The notes: a model not told the origin generated them from the sequence alone. A stretch of DNA of 64,000 nucleotides from Streptomyces sp. NRRL F-2580 (GCF_000720115.1 NZ_JOIR01000003.1:62001-126000), one strand, 5' to 3'. Shown: positions 1 through 9,881, counted from the stretch's first letter. Program-made: numbers and translations.

Positions 1-439
1 TCAGCTTCCACGCGGTGTAGATCAGGAACGCGCCGAAGATGTAGAAGACCCAGGAGAAGCTGGCGATGATCGCGGCGCCGGCGGCGATGAAGACCGCGCG
101 CAGGACCAGGGCGATCAGTACGCCGATGAGCAGCACGCGCTGCTGGAGGTGGGACGGCACCGCGAACTTCGCCATGATCAGGACGAAGACGAAGAGGTTG
201 TCGACGCTCAGCGACTTCTCGGTGATGAAGCCCGCGAAGAACTCCTGGGACGCCTGGGGGGTGCCGAAGAACCACAGGCCGAGGCCGAAGAGCGCGGCGA
301 GGACGATCCAGACGACCGTCCAGGTACCGGCTTCCTTGATCGATACGTCGTGCGGCTTGCGGCCGATGAAGAAGTCGGCACCGATGAGGAGGGACAGACC
401 GAGAATGGTCGCGGCCCACAGGGCCCAGGAAACTTCCAT
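1..439 (-). CDS. TerC family integral membrane protein, 3' part cut off
   Basis: The reverse strand from an ATG at 439 encodes 146 residues before the window edge. It begins MEVSWALWAATILGLSLLIG and consists of hydrophobic helices around residues 4-22, 38-58, 100-120 and 124-145, with the conserved TerC signature SVDNLFVFVLIM near residues 78-90. TerC/Alx proteins are multi-pass membrane proteins linked to tellurite resistance and metal-ion (often manganese) handling; the exact substrate here cannot be told. The neighbouring TerD-type genes support a Ter-like membrane stress module. The C-terminal half lies outside the window. Confidence 0.9.
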   Translation of the reverse strand, partial: MEVSWALWAATILGLSLLIGADFFIGRKPHDVSIKEAGTWTVVWIVLAALFGLGLWFFGTPQASQEFFAGFITEKSLSVDNLFVFVLIMAKFAVPSHLQQRVLLIGVLIALVLRAVFIAAGAAIIASFSWVFYIFGAFLIYTAWKL

Positions 440-677
440 GGTGAACACGCCTCCGGCGGATGGCTCAGGACTACGTCAGCGTCATCGCTGCCGGAGGTCT
501 CTTCCACCCGGGCGGCCTGGAGGCCGTGGGCCGACGCCCCGGGACCGACCGCGGTCACATCACCGCAGTGGTCCGTATTGACGGGTACGCCGTAGCAGGA
601 AAGCAGGAATACTCCCCTCCGCACACACGAGCATACCCATCGAGGGCCGAAAAGGTAAAGGGAATACCAAGCGATGG

Positions 678-2660
678 TCACGGGCGGGTAGTGCGTCGCG
701 CCTCCGCCACCCGGTCCAGCGCCTGTTCGAGGACCCGGCTGCCCTGCGGCGGCAGGTCCGGTTCGAAGGTCCAGGCGTGATGGACCCAGGGATCGGCGAG
801 GTGGCTGTCCGGAACCGGCGACAGCCGCATCAGCGAGCGCCACAGCGGGTCGAGCAGCGGCCCGTAGGCCGAGGCCTCGTCGCGGTCGGCGACCATCAGC
901 AGGTGCACGCCGACCGCCGGGCCCTCGTCGGCGAGGTACCGCAGCTGGGTGACGGCGCGGTCGTCGAAACCGTGCGGGAAGTCGTGCACGATCAGCAGCT
1001 GCTCGGCCGTGTCCACGTCAGGCGGCAGGTCCTCGGGCGCCCCGGCCCGCAGCGCCATCTGTACGAGGTCCACCCGCCGGGTGAGGCCGGCCAGCGTCTG
1101 GGTGACCCCGTGGGCTCCTGCGGCGGGCGGCGCGGCCAGCACCCCGGCGCGGACGAGGGGCGCCAGGGAGGCGGTGCCCGCCCCGGCCGCGTCGATGACG
1201 TGGACGGAGAACCGGTCGGCCGGGTGGACCGCGAGCAGCCGCACCGCGTGCGCGACGGCCATGTCCATGGCGGCCCGACGCAGCCGGTCGGTGTCCATGG
1301 CCATCGCCGCCTCGGAGCCGGTACGGCCGTTGTCGATCCAGATCCCGCGCTCCAGCGGGACCCGCATCAGCATGGGGATCCGCAGGTCGGGGCGCTCGGG
1401 CAGGCAGAGGTCGCCCAGGCGCAGGGCCAGCGGGTTCTCCTCGGGCGGCGCGGTCGCCCGGCTGTCGTGCCAGACCGGGTTGCCCCAGCGGGCGTACGCG
1501 GCCGGCAGCGCGGGCTCGACCACCTCCGACTCGGCGATCAGCTGGGCGAGGTCCCGGTCGAGGACGGCCTGGGCCTGGGCGACGAGCTCCTCGCGGCGGG
1601 CCCGGGCGGTGTCGCGGGCGGCGTTGCCGGAGCCGCCGAGGCGGTGGCGCGGGTCGGAGAGGGCCTCGTCGAGCTCGCGGTCCATGCGGGAGTCGGCGAA
1701 CTCCACGGCGCTGCGGTAGGCGGCCACCGTGCGGGCCAGGTCCTCGAACATGCCCCAGACCTGGTTGTAGAGCCGCTCCTCCATGGACCAGCCGCTGGCG
1801 TCACCGGCGACGGGCCGCGGGGGCTGTCCGGGCTCCTGCGGCGCGGCGGCCCGCGGCGCCGGCTCGGGCGGCTCGGTGCTGCTGCGGCGACGGCGCGGGT
1901 GCGCGTAGTCGATGGTGGGCGGCGAGCCCCCCGTGTCGCCGCCGGGCGCGGGCCCGGGCGTGCCGGCGTACGGGATCCCGGAGACGGGGACCGGGTCGGG
2001 CGGCTCGGGGGCGGCCGCGGGGCCCTGGGCCGGGTCCTGGGCCGACGTCTGCGGGACGCGCAGGTCACCGGCCAGGGTCCGCACGGCCGCGCGCGTGGCG
2101 TCGCCCTGCGCGGCCGGGGCGGCCGTGCGCAGCGCGGCGGCGGCCAGGGCCGCGGCGTCCGCCGCGGGCAGTCCGCCGTCGGCCAGCAGGGCGCCGAGGC
2201 CGTCGGCGTAGCCCTGGCCCACGGCGCGGACCTTCCAGGCGCCCTGGCGCCGGTACAGCTCCAGGGCGACCACGGCGGTCTCGGCGTCCAGCCCGGTCAG
2301 GGTGTAGCAGGCCAGCTCACCGCCCGCCGGGTCGGCCACGGCCACGGAGGAGGCCGGGACGGAGCCGAAGCGCACCGGGCCGCCGGGCGGCAGGACGAGC
2401 AGCACGCCGACCCGGTGGACGTCCGCCGCGACCGCGTCGAGGTCGACGGCGAAGGTGTGCCTGTCGGCGAGCTCCCCGGGCGCCTGCACGCCGGGGAGGG
2501 ACCTGGCCCCCGGGTGGGCCAGTACCGCGTCGCCGGCGAACCGGCCCTGTTCGTCGGCGAGCGAGGCCAGGGCGAGCACGGCCGTGCCCGCCGAGACCCT
2601 GATCTCCACCCGGCTGTGGGACACGGGGTGGTTCTGCCCCCGGACCAGTTCGGCCGTCAT
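678..2660 (-). CDS. TerD-domain protein fused to a degenerate FtsK/SpoIIIE-like ATPase domain
   Basis: 660 residues, with the start supported by a GGGGGAGGG site 7 bases before the ATG. Residues 1-190 form a TerD (calcium-binding stress protein) domain with the usual TerD features FAVDLDAV and ELYRRQGAWKVRAVGQGY. Residues 200-290 are a Pro/Ala/Gly-rich, probably disordered linker. Residues 295-380 look helical and coiled-coil prone. Residues 400-650 resemble the RecA-like fold of FtsK-type ATPases: a beta-strand then IPMLMRVPLERGIWIDNGRTG where a Walker A would sit, and LLIVHDFPHGFDD at the Walker B position. No GKS/GKT is visible, so ATP hydrolysis is doubtful. Lies 55 bases downstream of terD on the same strand and upstream of terC. 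Function is inferred as a stress or membrane scaffold only. Confidence 0.75.
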   Translation of the reverse strand: MTAELVRGQNHPVSHSRVEIRVSAGTAVLALASLADEQGRFAGDAVLAHPGARSLPGVQAPGELADRHTFAVDLDAVAADVHRVGVLLVLPPGGPVRFGSVPASSVAVADPAGGELACYTLTGLDAETAVVALELYRRQGAWKVRAVGQGYADGLGALLADGGLPAADAAALAAAALRTAAPAAQGDATRAAVRTLAGDLRVPQTSAQDPAQGPAAAPEPPDPVPVSGIPYAGTPGPAPGGDTGGSPPTIDYAHPRRRRSSTEPPEPAPRAAAPQEPGQPPRPVAGDASGWSMEERLYNQVWGMFEDLARTVAAYRSAVEFADSRMDRELDEALSDPRHRLGGSGNAARDTARARREELVAQAQAVLDRDLAQLIAESEVVEPALPAAYARWGNPVWHDSRATAPPEENPLALRLGDLCLPERPDLRIPMLMRVPLERGIWIDNGRTGSEAAMAMDTDRLRRAAMDMAVAHAVRLLAVHPADRFSVHVIDAAGAGTASLAPLVRAGVLAAPPAAGAHGVTQTLAGLTRRVDLVQMALRAGAPEDLPPDVDTAEQLLIVHDFPHGFDDRAVTQLRYLADEGPAVGVHLLMVADRDEASAYGPLLDPLWRSLMRLSPVPDSHLADPWVHHAWTFEPDLPPQGSRVLEQALDRVAEARRTTRP

Positions 2661-2715
2661 CGTGCAGCCCTCCCCCGTGCCTTGTTCTCTCGTGCCTTCG
2701 TCTCGTCCGGTACTG

Positions 2716-3294
2716 CTACAGGTGCGGCAGGATCGCCGGCATGAGGTCCTGGAAGGTGCGGCCGTTGGCCGGGTTTCCGAGGGCCGTCATCTGCCAGCCG
2801 CCGCCCACGCGCGACACCTTCGCCATGATCTGCGCGGTGTACTGACCGCCGCCGTCGAGGGTGTAGCGGGCCAGCTCCTGGCCGTTGGTCTCGTCGACGA
2901 TGCGGCAGAACGCGTTCTGCACCTCCTGGAACGTCTGGCCGGTGAAGGAGTTCACCGTGAAGACGATCTGGTCGATGTGGACCGGCACGCGCTGGAGGTC
3001 GACGAGGATCGCCTCGTCGTCCCCGCCCTGGCCGACGCCGCCGACGAGGTTGTCACCGGTGTGCCGGACGGAGCCGTCGTCGCTCTGCAGGTGACGGAAG
3101 AACACGACGTCCACCGGCTGCTTGTCGGCGAAGAGCACGGCCGAGGCGTCGAGGTCGATCTCCCGCGTCCGCGAGCCGAACAGTCCGCGGCGCTTCGCCG
3201 CCTGCCAGCCGAGGCCCATCCGGACCGCGGTCAGCGTTCCCCCGTCCGCCTTCTGCAGACTGATGGCCTGACCCTTGGTCATATTGACCGTCAC
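2716..3294 (-). CDS. terD: TerD family calcium-binding stress protein
   Basis: 192 residues from a GTG at 3294 (VTVNMTKGQAISLQK), chosen because AGGGGA lies 6 bases upstream; in-frame codons further upstream give only an unconserved extension. It is a full-length single TerD domain: the N-terminal MTKGQAISL strand, an acidic ion-binding region with LDASAVLF and GDDEAILVDLQRVP, and the C-terminal ARYTLDGGGQ and GGWQMTALG segments. TerD proteins bind Ca2+ and act in tellurite and other stress resistance; in Streptomyces they are also linked to development. It leads a same-strand group with the TerD fusion and terC. Confidence 0.93.
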   Translation of the reverse strand: MTVNMTKGQAISLQKADGGTLTAVRMGLGWQAAKRRGLFGSRTREIDLDASAVLFADKQPVDVVFFRHLQSDDGSVRHTGDNLVGGVGQGGDDEAILVDLQRVPVHIDQIVFTVNSFTGQTFQEVQNAFCRIVDETNGQELARYTLDGGGQYTAQIMAKVSRVGGGWQMTALGNPANGRTFQDLMPAILPHL

Positions 3295-3367
3295 GTGCTG
3301 TCCCCTCTCCATGGCCCGCCCCATTAACGGGCGCGCAGGGTGTACCTGCGGCTGTGATTCAACCCTA

Positions 3368-3386
3368 CTGACCCGCTCCGGGTCAG
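3368..3386 (-). terminator. Short hairpin at the uvrB 3' end
   Basis: CTGACCCG and CGGGTCAG are 8-base perfect arms around a 3-base loop. The hairpin overlaps the uvrB stop codon region. No T-tract follows, so termination strength is uncertain. Confidence 0.4.
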
Positions 3387-5539
3387 GCGAGGCCCGCTTC
3401 CTTCATCTGACGCAACTCCTTCTTCAGCTCGCCCACCTCGTCCCGGATCCGGGCCGCGACCTCGAACTGCAGCTCCGCGGCCGCCCCGCGCATGCGCTCG
3501 GTCATCTGCTCGATGAGCGCGGCCAGCTCCTCGGCGGGCCGGTCGGTGAGCACCTCGGCGCCCTTGGCGGCCTTGGCCCCCTTCACGCCCTTGCCGCCCG
3601 CCTTGGTCTGGGCGGCCCGGCCGCCGAGCGCCGGCACCGGCGCCTTGGCCCCCTTGCCGTCCTTCGCCTGCCGGTACCCGGTGCCGAGGAGCTCCTCGGT
3701 GTCGAGCTCCTCGCGGGCGATCGTGGCGACGATGTCGTTGATCTTCTTGCGCAGGGGCTGCGGGTCGATGCCGTTCGCCGTGTTGTAGGCGATCTGCTTC
3801 TCCCGGCGCCGGTTGGTCTCGTCGATGGCCTTTTCCATCGCCGGGGTCATCTTGTCCGCGTACATGTGGACCTGGCCCGAGACGTTGCGCGCCGCGCGGC
3901 CGATGGTCTGGATCAGGGAGGTCCCGGAGCGCAGGAAGCCCTCCTTGTCGGCGTCGAGGATCGCCACCAGGGACACCTCGGGCAGGTCGAGGCCCTCGCG
4001 GAGCAGGTTGATGCCGACCAGGACGTCGTACTCGCCGGCCCGGAGCTCGCGCAGCAGCTCGATGCGGCGCAGGGTGTCCACGTCGCTGTGCAGGTAGCGG
4101 ACCTGGATGCCGAGCTCCAGGAAGTAGTCGGTGAGGTCCTCGGCCATCTTCTTGGTGAGGGTGGTGACGAGGATCCGCTCGTCCTTCTCCACCCGCTGCC
4201 GGATCTCGTGGACCAGGTCGTCGATCTGCCCTTCGGTGGGCTTGACCACGACTTCGGGGTCGATGAGGCCGGTGGGGCGGATGATCTGCTCGACGAAGCC
4301 GTCGCCGCGCGAGAGCTCGTACTTCCCGGGGGTCGCGGACAGGTAGACGGTCTGGCCGATGCGCTCCTGGAACTCCTCCCACTTCAGCGGACGGTTGTCG
4401 AGGGCGGACGGCAGCCGGAAGCCGTGGTCCACCAGGGTCCGCTTGCGGGAGGCGTCGCCCTCGTACATGGCGCCGATCTGCGGCACGGTCACGTGCGACT
4501 CGTCGATGACCAGGAGGAAGTCCTCCGGGAAGTAGTCGATGAGGGTGTTCGGCGCGGAGCCGCGCTCTCGGTCGTCCATGTGCAGCGAGTAGTTCTCGAT
4601 GCCGGAGCAGGACCCGATCTGCCGCATCATCTCCAGGTCGTACGTGGTGCGCATGCGCAGCCGCTGCGCCTCCAGCATCTTGCCCTGCTTCTCCAGCTCG
4701 GCGAGGCGCTCGGCCAGCTCGGCCTCGATGCCGTTGATCGCCTTCTCCATGCGCTCGGGGCCGGCGACGTAATGGCTGGCGGGGAAGACGTACAGCTCGC
4801 GGTCCTCGCTGATGACCTCGCCGGTCAGCGGGTGGAGGGTGGAGAGGGCCTCGATCTCGTCGCCGAACATCTCGATGCGGACGGCCAGTTCCTCGTAGAC
4901 CGGGAAGATCTCGATGGTGTCGCCGCGCACCCGGAAGGTGCCGCGGGTGAAGGCCACGTCGTTGCGCGTGTACTGGATGTCGACGAAGCGTCGCAGCAGC
5001 TGGTCCCGGTCGATCTCCTCGCCGACCTTGAGGGAGACCATCCGGTCGACGTACTCCTGCGGGGTGCCGAGGCCGTAGATGCAGGACACGGAGGCGACGA
5101 CGATCACGTCGCGCCGGGTCAGCAGCGAGTTGGTGGCGGAGTGGCGCAGCCGCTCCACCTCCTCGTTGATCGAGGAGTCCTTCTCGATGTACGTGTCCGA
5201 CTGCGGTACGTACGCCTCGGGCTGGTAGTAGTCGTAGTACGAGACGAAGTACTCGACGGCGTTGTTCGGCAGGAGCTCGCGGAACTCGTTCGCCAGCTGG
5301 GCGGCGAGCGTCTTGTTCGGCGCCATGACCAGGGTGGGGCGCTGAAGCTTCTCGATCATCCAGGCGGTGGTCGCCGACTTGCCGGTGCCGGTCGCACCCA
5401 GCAGGACGACATCCTTCTCACCTGCGCGGATGCGCTTCTCCAGGTCGGCGATGGCCGCCGGCTGGTCGCCGCTGGGCTGGTAGGGGCTGACGACCTCGAA
5501 AGGCGCCACCGTGCGTTCGATCTTCGATACGGGCCGCAT
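3383..5539 (-). CDS. uvrB: Excinuclease ABC subunit B (UvrB)
   Basis: 718 residues, the normal length for actinobacterial UvrB. UvrB is the damage-verifying helicase of nucleotide excision repair: UvrA loads it and it then recruits UvrC. The N-terminus shows [14 protein letters not shown] followed by Walker [14 protein letters not shown] near residue 50. The beta-hairpin region is YYQPEAYVP (near residue 105), the helicase motif VIDESHVT sits near residue 345, and the QTIGRAARN motif near 560 belongs to the C-terminal helicase domain. Residues 630-665 form a Lys/Ala/Gly-rich linker, and the last 45 residues are the UVR motif that contacts UvrC. It is divergent from the GDPD gene; no SOS box was recognised with confidence in the 230-base gap. 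Confidence 0.98.
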   Translation of the reverse strand: MRPVSKIERTVAPFEVVSPYQPSGDQPAAIADLEKRIRAGEKDVVLLGATGTGKSATTAWMIEKLQRPTLVMAPNKTLAAQLANEFRELLPNNAVEYFVSYYDYYQPEAYVPQSDTYIEKDSSINEEVERLRHSATNSLLTRRDVIVVASVSCIYGLGTPQEYVDRMVSLKVGEEIDRDQLLRRFVDIQYTRNDVAFTRGTFRVRGDTIEIFPVYEELAVRIEMFGDEIEALSTLHPLTGEVISEDRELYVFPASHYVAGPERMEKAINGIEAELAERLAELEKQGKMLEAQRLRMRTTYDLEMMRQIGSCSGIENYSLHMDDRERGSAPNTLIDYFPEDFLLVIDESHVTVPQIGAMYEGDASRKRTLVDHGFRLPSALDNRPLKWEEFQERIGQTVYLSATPGKYELSRGDGFVEQIIRPTGLIDPEVVVKPTEGQIDDLVHEIRQRVEKDERILVTTLTKKMAEDLTDYFLELGIQVRYLHSDVDTLRRIELLRELRAGEYDVLVGINLLREGLDLPEVSLVAILDADKEGFLRSGTSLIQTIGRAARNVSGQVHMYADKMTPAMEKAIDETNRRREKQIAYNTANGIDPQPLRKKINDIVATIAREELDTEELLGTGYRQAKDGKGAKAPVPALGGRAAQTKAGGKGVKGAKAAKGAEVLTDRPAEELAALIEQMTERMRGAAAELQFEVAARIRDEVGELKKELRQMKEAGLA

Positions 5540-5773
5540 GAGTCAACCGTACGACCCCCCACTGACACTCACGCATCCCCGCCGGTCCGCGGCGCGCTCC
5601 GGCGGCTCCGGACGCCCGGGAGCCCCGTCATCCGTTCTGGTCCGTTTGTCGTAGTTCGGTGGCGGCTCGGTGATCTTCAACCCCATGATCGCCGTGAAGT
5701 GCATCGCCACAACGTCTGCCGCTCCGCACCCGTCTGACGCAGGAACAGGGCTCACGACCCGAGGAGAACGCAC

Positions 5774-6676
5774 ATGTACGTCCGACCCGCCGCCGCGGCC
5801 GCCGCCGCATTCCTGGGCTTCACCCTCACGCTGCTGGGCGGGACGGCCTCGTACGCCGCCAGCGGCCCCGGATCCGCCGCCGACCGGGCAGCGCTGGGGG
5901 AACCTGTCGTGTACGCCCACCGGGGGGCCTCGGCGTACGCCCCGGAGAACACCCTGGCCGCGATCGACCTGGCCATGCGGCTGGGCTTCGACTGGGTCGA
6001 GAACGACGTGCAGCGCACCAGCGACGGCGAGCTGGTGGTGATCCACGACGACACCCTGGCCCGGACCACGAACGTCGAGCAGGTGTTCCCCGGCCGCTCC
6101 CCCTGGAAGGTCAAGGACTTCACCGCGGCCGAGATCACCCGGCTGGACGCGGGCAGCTGGTTCGGCGAGGAGTACGCGGGCGCGCGCGTGCCGACCCTGC
6201 GCCAGTACCTCAACCGGGTACAGCGCAACCAGCAGAAACTGCTGCTGGAGATCAAGAAGCCGGAGCTCTACCCGGGGATCGAGGAGCAGACCCTGAAGGT
6301 ACTGGGCGACGCCGGCTGGCTCGACGAGCGGCACGTGACGAAGCGCCTGGTGGTCCAGAGCTTCAGCGCCGACTGCGTGCGCGTCGTGCACCGGCTGCGC
6401 CCGGACCTGCTGACCGCCTTCCTGGGCACCCCCACCGTGGCCGAACTGCCGCTGTACGCGGAGTTCACCGACCGGATCAACCCCTGGCACACCACGATCT
6501 CGGCCGACTGGGTCGCGGCCGTGCACGGCCTGCTGGGGGCCCACGGCAGGGCCATGGAGGTGGACACCTGGATCGTGGACGACGCGGCGACCGCCCGGAA
6601 GGTCCAGGACATGGGCGTGGACGGGATCATCACCAACGCCCCGGACGTGGTGCAGGAGGCGGTCGACGGGTTCTGA
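5774..6676 (+). CDS. Secreted glycerophosphodiester phosphodiesterase family protein
   Basis: 300 residues, with GAGGAGAAC upstream of the ATG. Residues 1-28 are a Sec signal peptide ending TASYAAS. The mature part is a GDPD TIM barrel: HRGASAYAPENTLAAI (catalytic HRG and metal-binding E), WVENDVQRTSDGELVVIHDDTL (metal-binding E/D and catalytic H), LLLEIKKPE and the C-terminal GVDGIITNAPD. This family hydrolyses glycerophosphodiesters to glycerol-3-phosphate and an alcohol. Outside the cell it probably scavenges phosphate or glycerol, or processes teichoic acids; which one is not determined. It is monocistronic, divergent from uvrB. Confidence 0.93.
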   Translation: MYVRPAAAAAAAFLGFTLTLLGGTASYAASGPGSAADRAALGEPVVYAHRGASAYAPENTLAAIDLAMRLGFDWVENDVQRTSDGELVVIHDDTLARTTNVEQVFPGRSPWKVKDFTAAEITRLDAGSWFGEEYAGARVPTLRQYLNRVQRNQQKLLLEIKKPELYPGIEEQTLKVLGDAGWLDERHVTKRLVVQSFSADCVRVVHRLRPDLLTAFLGTPTVAELPLYAEFTDRINPWHTTISADWVAAVHGLLGAHGRAMEVDTWIVDDAATARKVQDMGVDGIITNAPDVVQEAVDGF

Positions 6677-6700
6677 GCCCGCCGACGTGCCGCGGCGGGC
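6677..6700 (+). terminator. Possible terminator hairpin after the GDPD gene
   Basis: GCCCGCCG and CGGCGGGC are 8-base perfect arms around an 8-base loop, starting directly after the stop codon. No T-tract follows. Confidence 0.4.
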
Positions 6701-6783
6701 GTGGGTGATGCGGGTGGTGCGGGCGAGGGGGCGATGTGGCCGAAGCGGCCGGGTTTGTCAGGGGGGAGCCGTACGGTGGACGG

Positions 6784-7347
6784 GTGGACACCACCGAGCG
6801 GCCCCGCGGGCCGCACCTCGAATGGACCGTCGTCGCCAGCGACATCGGCCCCCTGCTCCTGGCCGCGACCCCGGAGGGCCTGGTCCGGGTCGAGTTCCAT
6901 GCCACCCCGGACCGGGTCGAGAAGATGATCGGCCCGCTCGTCTCCCGGCTGGGCGCCGACGCGCGCCGTCCCGCGCCGGGCGAGGAGGTCCTGCTGGCCG
7001 AGCCCATACGCCAGCTCCAGGCGTACTTCGCCGGCACGCTGCGCCGCTTCGAGCTGCCGCTGGACTGGCGCCTCAGCTCCGGATTCAACCGTCAGGTGCT
7101 CCAGGAGCTGGACCGCACCGTGCCGTACGGATCGGTCGTCGGCTACGGGGAACTGGCCGCCCGCGCCGGACAGCCCGGCGCCGCCCAGGCCGTGGGCAAC
7201 GCCATGGGCTCGAATCCGCTGCCGCTGGTGGTGGCCTGCCACCGGGTCGTGGAGACCGACGGGGGCATCGGGGGATTCGGCGGCGGGGTGGAGACCAAGC
7301 GGCAGCTGCTCGCACTGGAGGGCGTGCTTCCGCAGGCGTTGTTCTGA
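6784..7347 (+). CDS. Methylated-DNA--protein-cysteine S-methyltransferase
   Basis: About 187 residues from a GTG at 6784. An upstream in-frame GTG at 6736 has a better GAGGGGG site and would add 16 residues that do not look conserved, so the start is uncertain. Ada/Ogt-type suicide enzyme that moves alkyl groups from O6-alkylguanine to its own cysteine. The DNA-binding helix-turn-helix is around VPYGSVVGYGELAARAGQPGAA..VGNAMGSNPLP. The active site is VVACHRVV: it keeps the Cys-His-Arg of the canonical PCHR, with Ala in place of Pro. The Asn hinge and GFGGGVETKRQLLALEG end the domain at the expected place. It lies between the GDPD gene and an MFS gene. Confidence 0.92.
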   Translation: MDTTERPRGPHLEWTVVASDIGPLLLAATPEGLVRVEFHATPDRVEKMIGPLVSRLGADARRPAPGEEVLLAEPIRQLQAYFAGTLRRFELPLDWRLSSGFNRQVLQELDRTVPYGSVVGYGELAARAGQPGAAQAVGNAMGSNPLPLVVACHRVVETDGGIGGFGGGVETKRQLLALEGVLPQALF

Positions 7348-7503
7348 TCGGGGTCCTGACCTGCGGGCCGGCCGGTACGCACGGACGGTTCCGCCGGGCG
7401 GTAAGGGGTGGCACACTGCGGCGGTGACTACTGCTGCCGCCGCACCCGGCTCCCCCGCGCCCTCCGGGCCCCGCGTCACGCACCCGCGGAAGCGGGGTGC
7501 GGC

Positions 7504-8799
7504 ATGACGGCCTCCCCCGGCACGGACCGGCCGGCTCCGCCGCTCGACCTCCCGGACGTGGCCCGGCTGCAGCGACGCACCTCCTGGGTCCTCATCGCCG
7601 GCCAGATCCTCGGCGGCCTCGGCGTGCCCATCAGCATCGCCCTGGCCCCCGTGCTCGCCACCGAGATCAGCGGCACCGAGGCCCTGTCCGGCCTCGCCTC
7701 CACCGCCGCGGTGATCGGCACCGCCCTGGTCTCGCTGCCGCTCGCCGCCCTGATGACCGCGCGCGGCCGACGCCCCGGCCTGGTCCTCGCCTACGCGATC
7801 GGCGCCGTCGGGGCGGGGCTCGTCGTCCTCGCCGCGACGATCCGGAACTTCCCGCTGCTGCTGCTCGGCATGGCCGCCTTCGGCGCCGCCTCCTCGGCGA
7901 ACCTGCAAGCCCGGTTCGCCGCCGCGGACCTCGCCGCCCCGGACCGCCGGGCCCGGGCGATCTCCGTCGTCGTGTGGGCGTCCACCCTCGGCGCGGTGCT
8001 CGGCCCCAACCTCTCCGCGCCGGCCAGCCGCAGCTTCGCCGGGACCGCGATACCCGAGACGGCGGGCCCCTTCGTGTGGGCCGCCGTCGTCTTCCTGCTC
8101 ACCGGCACGCTGATCGGCGTACTCCTGCGCCCCGACCCGCTGCTGACGGCCCGGGCGCTCGCCGCTCCGGCGGAGCAGACCCGCGAGGGCCGCTCGCTGC
8201 GCGCCGGGTTCGCCGCCGTCCAGGCCTCCCCGCGGGCCCGGCTCGCGCTCGTCACCGTCGCCGTGTCGCACACCGTCATGGTCTCGATCATGGTGATGAC
8301 CCCGATGGACCTGGGCCACCACGGCGCCGGCCTGGAGCTCATCGGGTTGGTCATCAGCATCCACATCGCGGGCATGTTCGCCTTCTCCCCGCTGATGGGG
8401 TGGCTCGCGGACCGGCTCGGACGGCTGTCCGTCATCGGCCTGGCCGCCGGGCTCCTGTCGGTCGCCGCGCTGCTCGCCGGGACGGCCGGGCCCAGCCACG
8501 GCCGGAGCATGCTCGGGCTCTTCCTGCTCGGGCTCGGCTGGTCCGCCGGGATGGTGTCCGGCTCGGCCCTGCTGACCGACTCGGTGCCGCAGCCCGCGCG
8601 GGCCGCCGTACAGGGTCTGAGCGACCTCACGATGAACGCGTCCGCGGGGGTGGGCGGCGCGGCCGCCGGCCTGGTCATGTCCCAGGCGGGCTACGGCTGG
8701 CTGAACGCCGTCGGCGCCGCGCTGCTGCTGCCGATGGCGGCGCTCGCCCTGTTCACGGCGCGCCGCCACCCCGTCGCCGCGAAGACCGTCGGCGGCTGA
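7504..8799 (+). CDS. MFS transporter
   Basis: 431 residues from an ATG at 7504 (MTASPGTDRPAPPLDLPD); the in-frame extension upstream is Arg-rich and unlikely to be real. Twelve hydrophobic segments in two groups of six are visible, with the loop 2-3 motif LAALMTARGRRPGLVLAY and the second-half counterpart MGWLADRLGRLSVIG, both typical of the major facilitator superfamily. Residues 250-275 form a charged central loop. Substrate is unknown; the layout fits a drug:H+ antiporter-type exporter. It is followed convergently by a cupin gene 25 bases away. Confidence 0.9.
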   Translation: MTASPGTDRPAPPLDLPDVARLQRRTSWVLIAGQILGGLGVPISIALAPVLATEISGTEALSGLASTAAVIGTALVSLPLAALMTARGRRPGLVLAYAIGAVGAGLVVLAATIRNFPLLLLGMAAFGAASSANLQARFAAADLAAPDRRARAISVVVWASTLGAVLGPNLSAPASRSFAGTAIPETAGPFVWAAVVFLLTGTLIGVLLRPDPLLTARALAAPAEQTREGRSLRAGFAAVQASPRARLALVTVAVSHTVMVSIMVMTPMDLGHHGAGLELIGLVISIHIAGMFAFSPLMGWLADRLGRLSVIGLAAGLLSVAALLAGTAGPSHGRSMLGLFLLGLGWSAGMVSGSALLTDSVPQPARAAVQGLSDLTMNASAGVGGAAAGLVMSQAGYGWLNAVGAALLLPMAALALFTARRHPVAAKTVGG

Positions 8800-8824
8800 A
8801 GGGGCGGCCCGTGGCCGGAGGGCC

Positions 8825-9193
8825 TCAGTAGCTGATGTGGTAGGCCTTGCGGAGCGTCTCGTGCACGGTCCAGGTGGTCTTGTCGCCCTCGCGCAGGACG
8901 CAGGCGGAGCCGGGACCCACCTCCAGGGTCTCGCCGCCCTCGACCTCGACGGTGGCGCGGCCGCTGACCACCACGAACAGCTCGTTGGCCTCGGTGTCGG
9001 TGACCACGCCCGGCGTGATCTGCCAGATCCCGCGCACCTGGCTGCCGTCCGGCGACTCCCAGAGCACCTTGCCCGTCACGACGGGCTCCCCGGAGACGAT
9101 CTGGTCGGGGTCGAGGTCCTCGGGCTCCAGTTCCACGTCCGCGACGGAGACGGAGAAGGAGGCGGGGGCGGCGGAGTGATCACTGGTGCTCAT
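8825..9193 (-). CDS. Cupin domain protein
   Basis: 122 residues from an ATG at 9193 (MSTSDHSAAPASFSVSVADV). This is a single small cupin of the cupin_3 type: VRGIWQITPGVVTDTEANELFVVVSGRATVEVEGG is motif 1, and LEVGPGSACVLREGDKTTWTVHETLRKAYHI is motif 2. Relatives are often sugar- or ureidoglycolate-related cupins, but no substrate can be assigned. Convergent with the MFS gene. Confidence 0.85.
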   Translation of the reverse strand: MSTSDHSAAPASFSVSVADVELEPEDLDPDQIVSGEPVVTGKVLWESPDGSQVRGIWQITPGVVTDTEANELFVVVSGRATVEVEGGETLEVGPGSACVLREGDKTTWTVHETLRKAYHISY

Positions 9194-9503
9194 GGCGCGC
9201 CAGCCTAGACCGGCCCGCCCCTGCGTCGCGGTGACCACAGCGTCCAGGAACGGCCCGGCCCACGAGTCACCCTGTCCAGTCGGGCCCGGGCGGCGGCGGT
9301 GGCCGGTGGGCGGTGAGGACCGGCTGGTGGAACCCGGTGTCCGCCGGTGCGTGCCAGACCGGGTCGCGCAGGCCGGCCTCCCGGGCGAACTCGGCGGTCC
9401 GCTCCTGCGGCGGCGCCCAGTACGTCGCGCTCGACGTCCGCGTGGTCCAGGTGTCGCCGGTCGGCAGCAGCTGGAAGAGCTCAGGTCGTAGCGTTCCCCG
9501 TCG

Positions 9504-9523
9504 GCGTGCCAGTGCGTGCCAGT
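9504..9523. repeat. 10-base tandem duplication inside the methyltransferase
   Basis: GCGTGCCAGT occurs twice in a row. A 10-base gain shifts frame by +1. The expected frame returns only because one C seems to be missing about 20 bases further on near 9482 (GAGCTCAGG where a second C would give the family-like residues). Confidence 0.85.
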
Positions 9524-9857
9524 GCCACAGCTGGAAGGTGATGGTCCGCCCGTCCGGGCCGGTGCGTACGCGCGGGGCCTCGCTCTGCGGGCGGGCCCGG
9601 AGCAGTTCGCCGTACGGGCGGGTGGAGAGCAGCAGCAGTCCGCCGGGGCGCAGGACCCGCCGGGTTTCGGCCAGCGCGGCGCGCACGTCCTGAGCGGTGA
9701 GCAGGTGCGGCAGCGCGTTGTCGGCGCAGACCACGGCGTCGAAGGAGGCGTCCGGGAAGGGCAGGGCTCGCATGTCGGCGGCCGCGACGGGCAGGTCGAG
9801 TCCCCGGCCGGCGCCCTCCTGGGCCGCGCGGGCCGCGGAGGCGGGGCTCAGGTCGGT

Positions 9858-9881
9858 CCCGGTGACCCGGTGGCCCGGTGG
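9858..9881. repeat. 8-base tandem repeat, three units, at the frameshift point
   Basis: CCCGGTGA, CCCGGTGG, CCCGGTGG lie in direct succession, and the next bases CCCAG begin a fourth partial unit. The unit length is not a multiple of 3, so a change in copy number switches the reading frame of the methyltransferase. Confidence 0.9.

Noticed and set aside
3275..5737. Very long open frame antisense to uvrB
   Set aside because: Long antisense frames are expected at this GC content. Its translation is low-complexity, while the other strand is a clear UvrB.
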